Assembly (NCBI GenBank): GCA_903835005.1
Contig: CAILLK010000136.1
Location: forward strand, 1 to 53,084
Source: an uncultured Bacteroidota bacterium
Lineage (GTDB): Bacteria; Bacteroidota; Bacteroidia; Chitinophagales; Chitinophagaceae
Length of the DNA: 53,084 bases
Reading direction: 5' to 3'
Below the pieces are notes generated by a model, which ran no database searches, had not been told where the DNA came from, and was given only the letters and a program-made list of their open reading frames with translations. The translations under genes and the position numbers were made by a program. This document shows positions 32,852 through 41,190 of this stretch, piece after piece. Position 1 is the stretch's first letter. Each line of letters begins with the position of its first letter.

Positions 32852-35370
32852 TATGCTGCTGGTTCTAATAGGTCAAATAATGTAGGTACCATTTTAAAGG
32901 CTTCAGCATCACGGCAATATTTCACGCCGTCTGCGAAGCAACTGGAGTTAAGCTCGATGCCTATACCTTGCCTTCCTTTTAGAAGCGACCTGTAGTTGCC
33001 GGTCATCAGGCCTCCGAATACATCCCGTACCTTTTCACCTGGGACGCTATAATCATCTATCAGACGATCATATACATCGAACTGCATCGGGCATACATGC
33101 TTTTCCTGTTTTTTGCTTACCTGTTTGGCATTGAGTGTAGCCATACGGTTAACATCAGTCCAAACCAGCGGATTATTGCTATGGGTTGGCAGACTCATGA
33201 AGGTTGCAGACAACTTGCCTACATCCTCAAGGTCCCTGCACAACTGCAGGTGTTCATCGAAGGAATAAGGAGCATCACTGTGACACCTTTCTTTCCAGAC
33301 CTTGCCGATCTGCGAAAGGTTCAGTTGCTTCAGCTCCGCAGACGTTAATAAGCGGTTGCCACTGCTGCGCCAATATCCGTGTGCAACTAACTGCCATAAG
33401 GCCCGGATAAACACATCCTTGCTTTCGGCAACTGGAATGTCAGCAAAGGCATTTTCATTGCTGGTAGGTGGTTTTCTGAATACATATACATACTCAGGAA
33501 GACCTGCTCCCATTTTACTTTTATCCTTGCATTTCTCGCTCCAGCCCAATCGGTAAGTCTGGTTGTTTTCCATCACCACATCGGTAGTGATTGTAATTTT
33601 CGCCATGAGAACAAAGCCATGCTTTTCAAATGCCATGCGGGTAGAGCCGCTGAAGTCCTCAAGGCTGGTAAACCCATATCCGGTTTGATAGCTATACCGG
33701 ATGCGGTCCTTAACGTGTATGCAACAGATGCGCCCCGGCTTCAACGTCCTGTACATTTCAGGAATCAGGAAGTCCATCTGCTCAAAAAAGGCGCTGTTAC
33801 CGTAATTATACCCAAAGTCATGAACTGATGCTACATAGCCGTACTGATCACCGAAAGGAATGGAAGTGATATCCAGGTCAACAGAATTATCCGGTGTGTC
33901 GTGAAGCTCCAATACATTATCGTTATTGATACAGGTATAGTTCTTGCCTTTTACCTCTTTGCGCTTCACGCCCATGTTCATCATCAAAGCAGTTTTCAGA
34001 GTGCTATCATAAAGGCCGTATTTCTTAATTATGACCTCCATCTGCTCATCCAACTCAATGTGCCGCGCCCATTTTTCTTCCAGCACCTTCCGGATATCCT
34101 CTTCAGCATCGGTGTAGATGATGTGTATTTCCACGCCATACATCTGCATGAACCTGTAGATGCGGTGAACTGCCTGTATGAAGTCGTTGAACTTATAATC
34201 GATACCCAGGAATATAGCTTTATGACAAAACCGCTGGAAGTTGCAGCCGCTGCCAGCTATTTCCGGCTTAGTAGCTAAATACTGGAAGTCACCACGCCCG
34301 AACCCTATCAGGTATTTCTCCCTATCATCAGGATCCTGTGAACCATAAACAGTTTTTGCAGTTGGCACGGCCTTTTCGATGGCTCTGCGTTCATCTTCAA
34401 GGTGATGCCAGATAATGAAGTTGTCAATAGGAGATGCTTCAAGTATATCCTGCATTTTCGCAATCCGGTCCGGTATTGATTGCCGCTTTTCCGCTGATGC
34501 ATCCCGGAGGTTATTTGCGGTGTCCCTGAACAATTTAAGGTTACCATCCCTGTCTTTTATCTCACCTGCAGGAGCGACATTGACCTTATGCCAGATGATC
34601 TGCTTTGGCGGCATATCATAGCCTTCATCACTGAATCCCATCCATGATGGCAGTTTAAGTACTGTAGCCCATGTTTTGAACCACATCCAGAATTCCTTTG
34701 TCTTATTAGGATATAGCGTAAGGTTGGCAGCTTTGGTGCTATCCCGTTGAAAGAACCGGGTTAAGGCCTGTGAGCGATCCATGATACCAAGGAAGGCGGC
34801 ATAGTTCAATATCTCCGTGTATTCGTTCGGCGCAGGTGTGGCAGTGCATACAAACCTGTAAGGTATCTGCATGAACTCTTTCATTATATAGTCCACGGTC
34901 TTAGTATCTAGGCTCCGCAATATAGATGCTTCATCAAATGATACACCACCGAAGAAAGAAGCATCCATTTTGCCATTACGGATACGCTCATAATTGCAGA
35001 TAAGGATCATAACACCTTCCTCAACAGCTTTCCGGGCTTCCTCCATATCCCTTACATACCGGAGCTGTAAATCGAGCTTTGAAGCGTCCAGTTCGAACTC
35101 AAACCGTACACCCAGCGGTATACCTATAAGGAATGGCTTGCCGGTTTTCTCAATAACCTTCCGTGCAATTTCAAGCTGCACGAATGTTTTACCAAGGCCA
35201 AAGGAAGCGAACACAGCACGCCTGCCACCGTATAACGCCCACTTCACAAGCTCTTTCTGATGGGGCTTTAGCATAGGGTGTAGCGTATCCGTATCGATAA
35301 CAAAGCCCGATATTTCCGCTATTGGGAACTTCCGTTGCAGGAAGTCGAAGTATTGATCTAATTTATTCAT
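32851..35370 (-). CDS. SF2 helicase - DNA methyltransferase fusion
   Basis: The 839-aa protein has a helicase half (1-450) with Walker A SFGLGKT (56-62), motif II DEAS (146-149), motif III-like CTATPAP (175-181) and motif VI QAVHRIYR (399-406). An amino-methyltransferase half (475-825) follows. Motif IV reads SIPFGDQYGY (503-512) where TSPPY is usual, and motif I reads DVFGGLMTG (783-791) where DPFAGSGTT is usual. The order IV then I is beta-class. The altered motifs may mean changed or weak catalysis. One-base overlap with the C5 methyltransferase gene shows tight coupling. Confidence 0.88.
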   Translation of the reverse strand: MNKLDQYFDFLQRKFPIAEISGFVIDTDTLHPMLKPHQKELVKWALYGGRRAVFASFGLGKTFVQLEIARKVIEKTGKPFLIGIPLGVRFEFELDASKLDLQLRYVRDMEEARKAVEEGVMILICNYERIRNGKMDASFFGGVSFDEASILRSLDTKTVDYIMKEFMQIPYRFVCTATPAPNEYTEILNYAAFLGIMDRSQALTRFFQRDSTKAANLTLYPNKTKEFWMWFKTWATVLKLPSWMGFSDEGYDMPPKQIIWHKVNVAPAGEIKDRDGNLKLFRDTANNLRDASAEKRQSIPDRIAKMQDILEASPIDNFIIWHHLEDERRAIEKAVPTAKTVYGSQDPDDREKYLIGFGRGDFQYLATKPEIAGSGCNFQRFCHKAIFLGIDYKFNDFIQAVHRIYRFMQMYGVEIHIIYTDAEEDIRKVLEEKWARHIELDEQMEVIIKKYGLYDSTLKTALMMNMGVKRKEVKGKNYTCINNDNVLELHDTPDNSVDLDITSIPFGDQYGYVASVHDFGYNYGNSAFFEQMDFLIPEMYRTLKPGRICCIHVKDRIRYSYQTGYGFTSLEDFSGSTRMAFEKHGFVLMAKITITTDVVMENNQTYRLGWSEKCKDKSKMGAGLPEYVYVFRKPPTSNENAFADIPVAESKDVFIRALWQLVAHGYWRSSGNRLLTSAELKQLNLSQIGKVWKERCHSDAPYSFDEHLQLCRDLEDVGKLSATFMSLPTHSNNPLVWTDVNRMATLNAKQVSKKQEKHVCPMQFDVYDRLIDDYSVPGEKVRDVFGGLMTGNYRSLLKGRQGIGIELNSSCFADGVKYCRDAEAFKMVPTLFDLLEPAA

Positions 35371-35396
35371 TGCTGTTGTGTTGGGCTGTTACTCTA

Positions 35397-36086
35397 TTAT
35401 TCTTCGGTCGTCTTAGGCTTGCGGCCCCTTTTCTTTTTGAGCTTTTCAGCGTTTGCGGCCATCTCATCCGTTAATGGCATTTCTATGTCCATTTGATCCT
35501 GTTCAGATAATTCGGTATTGCCCGGCTCTTCATAGAAAAGTGATAACTGAGTATCAGGTTGATGCTTGCCATCGAAGAGATATAGGTGAACTTCACCCCT
35601 GCACTCAGAAATGATCTCGCTCAATTCACCAAGCCATGCATAGTTGTAGCTATCACCTTCCCATTTCTGGAATGGAGAAACCAGGTTGAGTATTTTGCCA
35701 TTTCCCAACGTGCGCCGGCCAATCAGGGTAACACCTTCGCTGTCACCATTGCCGCCAATGGTAAAACCGGAACAATAGGTATTGTCAATGATGTTCCAGC
35801 CAGCCTCATTAAAGAAGAATTCGCCTTCAGGATCGTATAGGTGCAATGTCCTGTCTTTATCAAAAGTTGCAGGAAGGCCAGTTTCATCAGTGTCGCTAAA
35901 TACCTGGCCGGTAAGTAACAACAGGTGGATCGTGAGCTTTTTAAACGCTCTTTTCAGATCGTCATGCACCGGAGCCGTAAAGTCCTCGCTGATCGATTTT
36001 GTACCCGCTGATATCACCTCGGAGTATTCAGCAGTCAGGAAAAGGTTATCCTTGATTTTTGCTTTGTTGATTGTGATTTGTCCCAT
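35397..36086 (-). CDS. Hypothetical protein with basic AT-hook-like tail
   Basis: This 229-aa protein has no recognised family. Its body is beta-rich (about 1-185). An acidic linker follows, and it ends in KLKKKRGRKPKTTEE, a basic AT-hook-like segment suggesting DNA binding. It lies between the recombination genes and the modification cluster, 10 bp after the NinB-like gene. A single-strand DNA or recombination accessory role is possible but unproven. Confidence 0.62.
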   Translation of the reverse strand: MGQITINKAKIKDNLFLTAEYSEVISAGTKSISEDFTAPVHDDLKRAFKKLTIHLLLLTGQVFSDTDETGLPATFDKDRTLHLYDPEGEFFFNEAGWNIIDNTYCSGFTIGGNGDSEGVTLIGRRTLGNGKILNLVSPFQKWEGDSYNYAWLGELSEIISECRGEVHLYLFDGKHQPDTQLSLFYEEPGNTELSEQDQMDIEMPLTDEMAANAEKLKKKRGRKPKTTEE

Positions 36087-36095
36087 ATGGTTGAT

Positions 36096-36533
36096 TTAAA
36101 ATTTTACTTCTAATTGTTCATTTGGTTCAGGGATATAGATGCCAAGAAAGTCACTTGCGAATTGCTGAATCTTAGCGATGTAATCCATGAAATCTTTAGT
36201 ATCGAGTCTGGCCGTGCTCATTGGTATTTCTATAAAATGATCCTGAACGGCTTCGATTTCTTTTGCATTGAACCGGTTCTTCAGAAAGTCATGAGTCTCA
36301 TCAGCATCAAAGTCATTTCCCAATTGATTGAACCTGTCTTTTATCATTTCCACGACAACGCCCCAGTAGTAGGAGTTTTGCGGTGTTGATCGCTTTTTGC
36401 CTTTCAGCTTCAGGGATAGTGTTATCTGCTGTCCTCGATGGGCATTTATCCATTGGCGTAGATCGGCCTGCCTGAATACTGACAGCTTCCCGTTTTCGTC
36501 TATTGTACCTCCTAGCTCAAGCTGCATTTGCAA
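36096..36533 (-). CDS. NinB-like recombination protein (putative)
   Basis: The 145-aa protein shows the pattern GKKRSTPQNSYYWGVVVEMI, similar to the NinB/Orf family signature (KRS-x-x-QN-x-x-x-H/W). These proteins help load recombinase onto single-strand DNA in lambda-type recombination. It overlaps the exonuclease gene by 17 bp and lies near RecT, which supports a recombination role. Similarity outside the signature was not tested. Confidence 0.6.
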   Translation of the reverse strand: MQMQLELGGTIDENGKLSVFRQADLRQWINAHRGQQITLSLKLKGKKRSTPQNSYYWGVVVEMIKDRFNQLGNDFDADETHDFLKNRFNAKEIEAVQDHFIEIPMSTARLDTKDFMDYIAKIQQFASDFLGIYIPEPNEQLEVKF

Positions 36534-37212
36534 GCGATATTGTTTTGTTCACGTTAGCAATATCCCCGAATAGATACCAGTATCTGAATGCTAATTCCTG
36601 ATAGGCAGCTTTGCCGTTTTTATAGATTTCACCGGAGCGGGGTACCGGTACCTTAAACACCTTGAAATTCTTTTTGCTGATGAAGATCAGGATGTCATTG
36701 CTCCGGCCTTCAAGATCCATGTACCATGCCCGGGACCGGTCGTAACAGAAATACCTTACAGCCTCTTCACACTGCTTTTGTGTCGTGCAGGCGGTGCTTT
36801 TGATATCCCCACCCAGGTCGAACTTTTCACAGAATAAATCCCATTTGGCTTTTGCCGCAACTGTGAATTCAAAACCTTCGTGTTCAATCCTGAATGACGG
36901 CCGGTAGCTGATCCGCTGGAATGAGCAATGCTTTACCATGTTCGCGCAAAACTCATCCCGGAAAAAGGCTTTTTTCATTTCTTCACCCATGAGAAACTGA
37001 TCATTGGTGTAATGCACATCATCAACCATTTTTTTATAGTAATTCACCCGATGTTTCTCAGTGATCATGGCATCAATGAGGTTCCCTTCCTTATACGCCT
37101 TTTCAAGGTCAATGATCCTGTTGTCCGGCATCCAATACTTTTGAAGCCAGGTGAGATCAGAGTTTGATATCGCAGGGAACTGCCTGTAATTATCTTGGTT
37201 GATGATGTGCAT
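36517..37212 (-). CDS. PD-(D/E)XK phage exonuclease (RecE/YqaJ-like)
   Basis: This 231-aa protein carries a nuclease core: GNLIDAMI (43-50), AKAKWDLF with Asp125, DIKST (Asp136, Lys138), then CEEAVRYFCYDRSRAWYMDL, a helix typical of RecE-type exonucleases. It would resect double-strand ends to give 3' overhangs for the RecT protein encoded at 39325-40284. The two are separated by a coiled-coil gene and a repeat gene. Length is shorter than RecE but normal for the nuclease domain alone. Confidence 0.75.
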   Translation of the reverse strand: MHIINQDNYRQFPAISNSDLTWLQKYWMPDNRIIDLEKAYKEGNLIDAMITEKHRVNYYKKMVDDVHYTNDQFLMGEEMKKAFFRDEFCANMVKHCSFQRISYRPSFRIEHEGFEFTVAAKAKWDLFCEKFDLGGDIKSTACTTQKQCEEAVRYFCYDRSRAWYMDLEGRSNDILIFISKKNFKVFKVPVPRSGEIYKNGKAAYQELAFRYWYLFGDIANVNKTISLANAA

Positions 37213-37215
37213 AAA

Positions 37216-37773
37216 CTATAGAGCTAATACCGTTTTGAAAATTTCCAACGCTTCATTATTGGACTTGAAGAAGTGTTGTGCATAGTTGGGAATCACGGCG
37301 GCGCCTGCGATGAATGTAGAAGAGCTACGTTCGATATTTTCTGCTGTCTTGTTAAGTACACAGGCCCAACCGCTCATGCAATGCGATGTGCCGCAATGCC
37401 AGGAGGCCATTTCCAAACTTCCGGGCCGCGCTAAAACATTCTCTGCAATTTCTTTGATCAAAGCAACCTCGTCAACCGGCACATCAATTCCCAATTGTTT
37501 CAAAAGCAATGGATGTGCAACCGGAATAGTGCCAGGGGCAAAACAGATGGCATGTGCGAGGTCTTCATTGGTAGCCTGCTGGCTGATCAGTTGGGTTAAA
37601 GCCCGGTTCTTAAGGTCAGCATCACCACACCAGCGAAGTACATACCGGAGGTCTTCATTGGTAGCCTGCTGGCTGATCAGTTGGGTACCTGCCCGGTTCT
37701 TAAGGTCAGCATCACCACAGTATTCCAGTACATACCGGAGGTCGGATTTGGTTTTATTCGATAAATCGGTCAT
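37216..37773 (-). CDS. Repeat protein with WHCGTSHC motif
   Basis: Residues 11-70 of this 185-aa protein are two near-identical 30-residue helical repeats (DLRYVL..CGDADLKNRA, then QLISQQATNE), encoded by a 90-bp tandem repeat, with a degraded third start (DLAHAI). The style is like leucine-rich-variant/HEAT solenoids. The C-terminal half has SWHCGTSHCMSGWACVL, whose Cys/His spacing suggests metal binding. The gene lies 3 bp before the exonuclease gene. Function unknown. Confidence 0.72.
   Translation of the reverse strand: MTDLSNKTKSDLRYVLEYCGDADLKNRAGTQLISQQATNEDLRYVLRWCGDADLKNRALTQLISQQATNEDLAHAICFAPGTIPVAHPLLLKQLGIDVPVDEVALIKEIAENVLARPGSLEMASWHCGTSHCMSGWACVLNKTAENIERSSSTFIAGAAVIPNYAQHFFKSNNEALEIFKTVLAL
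37561..37740. repeat. 90-bp tandem direct repeat, two units
   Basis: Units 37561-37650 and 37651-37740 are nearly identical (GTCTTCATTGGTAGCCTGCT start). They encode two 30-residue protein repeats, so length keeps the reading frame. High DNA identity implies recent duplication or ongoing copy-number change. Confidence 0.9.
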
Positions 37774-37800
37774 TATTTTTGATTTTTACTGATGAAAAAA

Positions 37801-37962
37801 TTAGATTTTATAGATCGCTACTTTTTGAAGTCCTGTATTTTCATCTATCTCAACAACTTGTTGGAGGCGCTCCAGGTACTTCACCCCGTCAAACCATGGC
37901 GGCGGCGGCAGAGGATAGAATGATGTCTTTTCTTCCTGCTGTTTTCTGTCATCCCGTTCCAT
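37801..37962 (-). CDS. Small proline-rich hypothetical protein (53 aa)
   Basis: The minus strand encodes MERDDRKQQEEKTSF, then YPLPPPPWFDGVKYLE and a hydrophobic tail ending VAIYKI. The ATG follows the upstream coiled-coil gene stop as TAGTATG, and the gap to the next gene is 27 bp. That fits the dense operon. The PPPP-WFDG-KYL segment looks structured rather than random. Function unknown. Confidence 0.6.
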   Translation of the reverse strand: MERDDRKQQEEKTSFYPLPPPPWFDGVKYLERLQQVVEIDENTGLQKVAIYKI

Positions 37963-37963
37963 A

Positions 37964-39319
37964 CTAATCTGCTTTACGATTTACAGCTTTGAACGATGGA
38001 ACATATTTCAGGAAGTTGGAAGCGATCTTCTTGCTTTCATCTTTATGTGCAAGCTTTTCACAGAATGTTTTCATAGCATCCATTTTGGTTGCGGCCATCT
38101 TGTCGTTATCCAGCGATTTGCCCTTTTCGTTGAACCACTGCTGGAATATCTGCATCCAGCCGGCTGCACCGCTGATTTCAATTTCATAACCCTGCCGTGC
38201 TTCGGGCTTGGATACTGTAGTTTCACTGCCAGCTACCTCGGTATTGAACAGAGATAAAGTTTGTTCAACCTCTTTGTTTTGCTCGACCTGGCGCTCTTGT
38301 TCCTGCCGGCGACGCTGATCTTCCAATCTGATACGTTCCTGTTCTTGCCTTTCACGCTCCAGCCGCTGGCGCTCCTGCTCATTGCGCTCTTCGTCAATTT
38401 TGCGTTGGCGCTCTTCAGATTCTTTGCGCTGCTGTTCCAGTTCCTTCCGGCGTTGCTCATTGGCCGTTTCCTGTTCCTTGCGGATACGTTCCTGTTCCTG
38501 CCTTTCACGCTCCATTTCCAGTTCACGCTCCCGGATAGCCTCCAGTTCCTGTTTTTTCGATGGCAGGCGGTCAACAAGGAAAGTCTTGAGGTCATTTAAC
38601 TGAGTGGCATAATCGAGGGAAACAGCATCATACTTACTTTCTATGAGTGGATACAATAGCTTGTTGATTTCAGCACCTGTCAGGATCCTGCTGGTGATAT
38701 TGTGTTTGAACTCCTGCAGGTGTGCATAAGGATATAGCGGTTTGTAGTTTTGCAATTGAACCGATTGAGCATCGAACGTTGCCAGCGATATCGCATTGAA
38801 CTTTGAATTGATTCTTAACTTTTCATCAGCGATAGCCTTACCGACATATTGCAGGAGTCGCTTTTCACACTCAGCCTTCAAGTTGATAGCTTCCTGATCC
38901 TTTTGCTTTTGCAGCTCCACTTGCCTTAACCGCTCCTGCTCTTCCTCATGCAGCTGCTTTGCATATGCGTTCCTGATTTGCTGAATCTGATAGGCTATAG
39001 TGTCTTTATTGGCAGCATCCAGTTTATTTTCTTCACTGGTAAATGCTTTGGAGATCAGGGTAAGAACCTGCGTGATTGCTTTACGGTCCTCATTCATTCC
39101 AGTTTTTGCACCGGAGCAATTAACCAGATAGTTTTGCATCCGGGCGTCAAGTTCAGGTGTCATTTTCCGGCCGTTGGCTTCATAATCAGCCATGATCTTG
39201 TTACCGATGGCAACTGCCTTTGTTGCCCGTGTCTGGTTGTTTCTGAGAATGGCCCCGGCTTCCTTGAAGGTATCAAGCGAATTCTCGATGATCGTTAGTT
39301 CCTGTGTTTCTGGTATCAT
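37964..39319 (-). CDS. Long coiled-coil phage protein in recombination cluster
   Basis: The 451-aa protein has a helical N-terminal domain (1-120) and a central domain. Residues about 245-350 are an unbroken Glu/Arg/Gln coiled coil (ERERQEQERIRKEQE-like), and a compact C-terminal domain follows (EISGAAGWMQIFQQWFNEKG). It ends 5 bp before RecT begins on the transcript, so it belongs with recombination genes. It may bridge or regulate the exonuclease and RecT. No enzymatic motif was seen. Confidence 0.7.
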   Translation of the reverse strand: MIPETQELTIIENSLDTFKEAGAILRNNQTRATKAVAIGNKIMADYEANGRKMTPELDARMQNYLVNCSGAKTGMNEDRKAITQVLTLISKAFTSEENKLDAANKDTIAYQIQQIRNAYAKQLHEEEQERLRQVELQKQKDQEAINLKAECEKRLLQYVGKAIADEKLRINSKFNAISLATFDAQSVQLQNYKPLYPYAHLQEFKHNITSRILTGAEINKLLYPLIESKYDAVSLDYATQLNDLKTFLVDRLPSKKQELEAIRERELEMERERQEQERIRKEQETANEQRRKELEQQRKESEERQRKIDEERNEQERQRLERERQEQERIRLEDQRRRQEQERQVEQNKEVEQTLSLFNTEVAGSETTVSKPEARQGYEIEISGAAGWMQIFQQWFNEKGKSLDNDKMAATKMDAMKTFCEKLAHKDESKKIASNFLKYVPSFKAVNRKAD

Positions 39320-39324
39320 AACAA

Positions 39325-40284
39325 TTAAAAATTTTCGTCTTCGTGAACAATGGTGTTTGTGGCAGGTGCTTCTTCTTTTTTAGCGAAGTCATTCTCGTTA
39401 ACATTGGTGTGTGCAGTGATTGGCGTCTCCTCTTGCGCCAATGTAGTTGATGTGACATCTGGATTCAGCGTAGGATCATCAACCTGGCTGATGCCATAAT
39501 CAATACCTTCAGTTTGATCTTCAACATCGGTATCTATAGTTTCAGACTCCAGCTTTGAGAATTCACCAACCCTGATCTTTGGATAATTCTTAAAAGCGTG
39601 TTTGATGGTTTTAGCCTGCACCATACCTGCGATGCCGGTAGTCCATGCCAGACTGTTTTCATCCTTACTGAACTTGCGCAACTGGCAGATATCTGCCCAC
39701 GTCATTACCTTGTAGTCAACGGTATCATCGTGGCGGGTGATCTTGAGGTAACAGGCAACGATGGTGTCAGATTTGCGGGGGATAACAGCCACATGATCCA
39801 GTATTATCTTGCCGTCCCTGCTGCCAAATTTGAACTCGTCACCTTCGTAAACGATGACCGGGTTATCAGCATATTTGATCTGGCCCTGAATAGTGCGAAG
39901 AAGAAGCTCCCCGTAACCGCTGATCTGTAGAGCTGCACGTTTTTCCCATTTCGGCGCCTGCTTGGTGCCTACGTTCACATTGTAAGGAACGATATACAGA
40001 TGCTTCATGCTGGGATCGAACGAAAGCCCGTTAACCGCCACATCCATAAACACACCGTACAGGCTCAACTTGGTGCATTCCCGAAGGTTCTTATTGTCAT
40101 TAACCAGCTTCAGGAAGTGAAACTGTTCTGCCTGGTAGAAGGCCGCTGCGCGCGCCGGATTCTTGATGCCGTGAATCACAGCATATAAGTTTTTGAAGCG
40201 GTCACCTACAGCCTCGCTGCTGATGAGCTGCGAAGGTGTCGCTGTTTGTATCAGTTGCATCAACTGATTTTTAGTGTCTGCCAT
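39325..40284 (-). CDS. recT: RecT-family single-strand annealing protein
   Basis: This 319-aa recombinase anneals complementary single strands. Family features are clear: SLYGVFMDVAVNGLSFDPSMKHLYIVPYN, then ALQISGYGELLLR, and LAWTTGIAGMVQAKTIKHAFKNYPK. The C-terminal 80 residues are acidic and variable, as usual. It would work with the exonuclease at 36517-37212 in phage recombination and replication. Confidence 0.92.
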   Translation of the reverse strand: MADTKNQLMQLIQTATPSQLISSEAVGDRFKNLYAVIHGIKNPARAAAFYQAEQFHFLKLVNDNKNLRECTKLSLYGVFMDVAVNGLSFDPSMKHLYIVPYNVNVGTKQAPKWEKRAALQISGYGELLLRTIQGQIKYADNPVIVYEGDEFKFGSRDGKIILDHVAVIPRKSDTIVACYLKITRHDDTVDYKVMTWADICQLRKFSKDENSLAWTTGIAGMVQAKTIKHAFKNYPKIRVGEFSKLESETIDTDVEDQTEGIDYGISQVDDPTLNPDVTSTTLAQEETPITAHTNVNENDFAKKEEAPATNTIVHEDENF

Positions 40285-40296
40285 TGTTAGTTTATT

Positions 40297-40482
40297 TTAA
40301 GAATTGATAAGATGACTTTGATTACCTGAAATGATTTGCTCCAGTTCCTTTTTGCGTTGCTTCCATTTGTCTTCGCAACTTTGTCTGATATCTGCAGGTG
40401 CAGCTATCATGCGGTCATATGCTGTTTTCAGCCGTGCCCGTGCCGCTTCGATCCTTTCCTCTATGCTTATCTCAGTTGACAT
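40297..40482 (-). CDS. Small charged helical protein
   Basis: The 61-aa product (MSTEISIEERIEAARARLKTAY) is helical and charged. The start at 40482 is preferred because ATG overlaps the upstream stop as TGATG; an ATG nine bases earlier is in frame too. It lies directly before RecT in the operon. Function unknown. Confidence 0.55.
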   Translation of the reverse strand: MSTEISIEERIEAARARLKTAYDRMIAAPADIRQSCEDKWKQRKKELEQIISGNQSHLINS

Positions 40483-40817
40483 CAGGCACATTTTTTAGAG
40501 TAAAAAGGAATGGTGTTTTCAACGGGAGCACCGGATATATGGCTTATAGTATCATTGAGCATCTGAGATAAGAGGGTAGCGTAGTAATCGGCAATGAACC
40601 GGTAAATGGCTACATGCTTGTCATGCGCTGCTACGTATTTGTCGAGCAGTTCTGCAAGTGCATGTGTGGTACCGGTAATCTTTCCGGTATAAATACCTTC
40701 GGTCAGGTCATTGTATTTGTTAATCCTTACCTTTTGAAACTGCAAGGCCTGGAGAATGGAAGCAGCTCGGTTGTGGTTAGCTACTTGTTGCGGAATGAAT
40801 TTTTTGTACTTTCGCAT
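40482..40817 (-). CDS. Hypothetical protein
   Basis: This 111-aa helical protein starts with a basic patch (MRKYKKFIPQQVANHNR) and has a central YVAAHDKHVAIYRFIADYYATLLSQML. Coupling by TGATG to the next gene supports expression. No family was recognised. Confidence 0.6.
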   Translation of the reverse strand: MRKYKKFIPQQVANHNRAASILQALQFQKVRINKYNDLTEGIYTGKITGTTHALAELLDKYVAAHDKHVAIYRFIADYYATLLSQMLNDTISHISGAPVENTIPFYSKKCA

Positions 40818-40844
40818 TGTTATTGCTTTTAAAGGTTAGTGATT

Positions 40845-40864
40845 GCTCCAGTTATAGCTGGAGC
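40845..40864. other. Perfect 7-bp hairpin in early operon
   Basis: GCTCCAG and CTGGAGC pair around TTATAG, two bases after the small membrane gene on the transcribed minus strand. The T run lies on the plus-strand side only, so it is not a normal terminator for this operon. It may act as an RNA-stability or processing hairpin. Confidence 0.45.
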
Positions 40865-40866
40865 TT

Positions 40867-41028
40867 TTATTTTTTGTAAAACCAGTTCAGCTTGCGCTTT
40901 TTGTAAGTGATTATTCCAAGCAGTACTGACAGAATAAGAAGGGCGACTAAAGTGGCCCAACCATATCCGTGATGTTCCTGATAGAACCTTATCAGATTTT
41001 CGATGCTGTATGCTACTGAAGTATCCAT
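40867..41028 (-). CDS. Small single-span membrane protein (53 aa)
   Basis: The minus strand encodes MDTSVAYSIENLIRFYQEHH, then a hydrophobic helix (WATLVALLILSVLLGIITY) and a basic tail KKRKLNWFYKK. That is a clear type of inner-membrane microprotein with the basic end inside. A longer overlapping frame (40829-41050) lacks any such order. The ATG is 10 bp after the preceding stop. A superinfection-exclusion or host-takeover role is possible. Confidence 0.62.
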   Translation of the reverse strand: MDTSVAYSIENLIRFYQEHHGYGWATLVALLILSVLLGIITYKKRKLNWFYKK

Positions 41029-41037
41029 AATTAAATT

Positions 41038-41184
41038 TTAATATTCCCAACCCTTGTATTTCACCAAAGGATCAGTTGATCTGCGAATGAGCCTGTTGCG
41101 CTGATTCTTCAGCCACCGGCGTTTACCTGCTTTAGGATGCTTCAATCCGTGCATGTGTTCGATCTTGGTGTTACGTAGTGCCAT
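41038..41184 (-). CDS. Small very basic protein (48 aa)
   Basis: The product (MALRNTKIEHMHGLKHPKAG, then KRRWLKNQRNRLIRRSTD) has about a third Lys/Arg/His and could bind nucleic acid. It sits between two other small early genes with gaps under 12 bp. Function unknown. Confidence 0.55.
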   Translation of the reverse strand: MALRNTKIEHMHGLKHPKAGKRRWLKNQRNRLIRRSTDPLVKYKGWEY

Positions 41185-41190
41185 TGGTTA

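Noticed and set aside
22983-35370. A complete restriction-modification system
   Set aside because: Three methylases and two helicases are present, but no restriction endonuclease motif was found beside them; the RuvC-like and PD-(D/E)XK proteins belong to the resolution and recombination modules.
37561-37740. CRISPR-like direct repeats
   Set aside because: Two 90-bp units adjoin without spacers and encode protein repeats in frame.
38261-38599. Long plus-strand open frame rich in Leu and Phe, like a membrane protein
   Set aside because: It is the complement of the Glu/Arg/Gln coiled-coil coding region; such sequence gives Leu/Phe/Ser-rich antisense frames by codon composition.
40829-41050. 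73-codon minus-strand frame overlapping the small membrane gene
   Set aside because: Composition looks random, and the frame at 40867-41028 inside the same stretch has a clear membrane helix and tight operon spacing.
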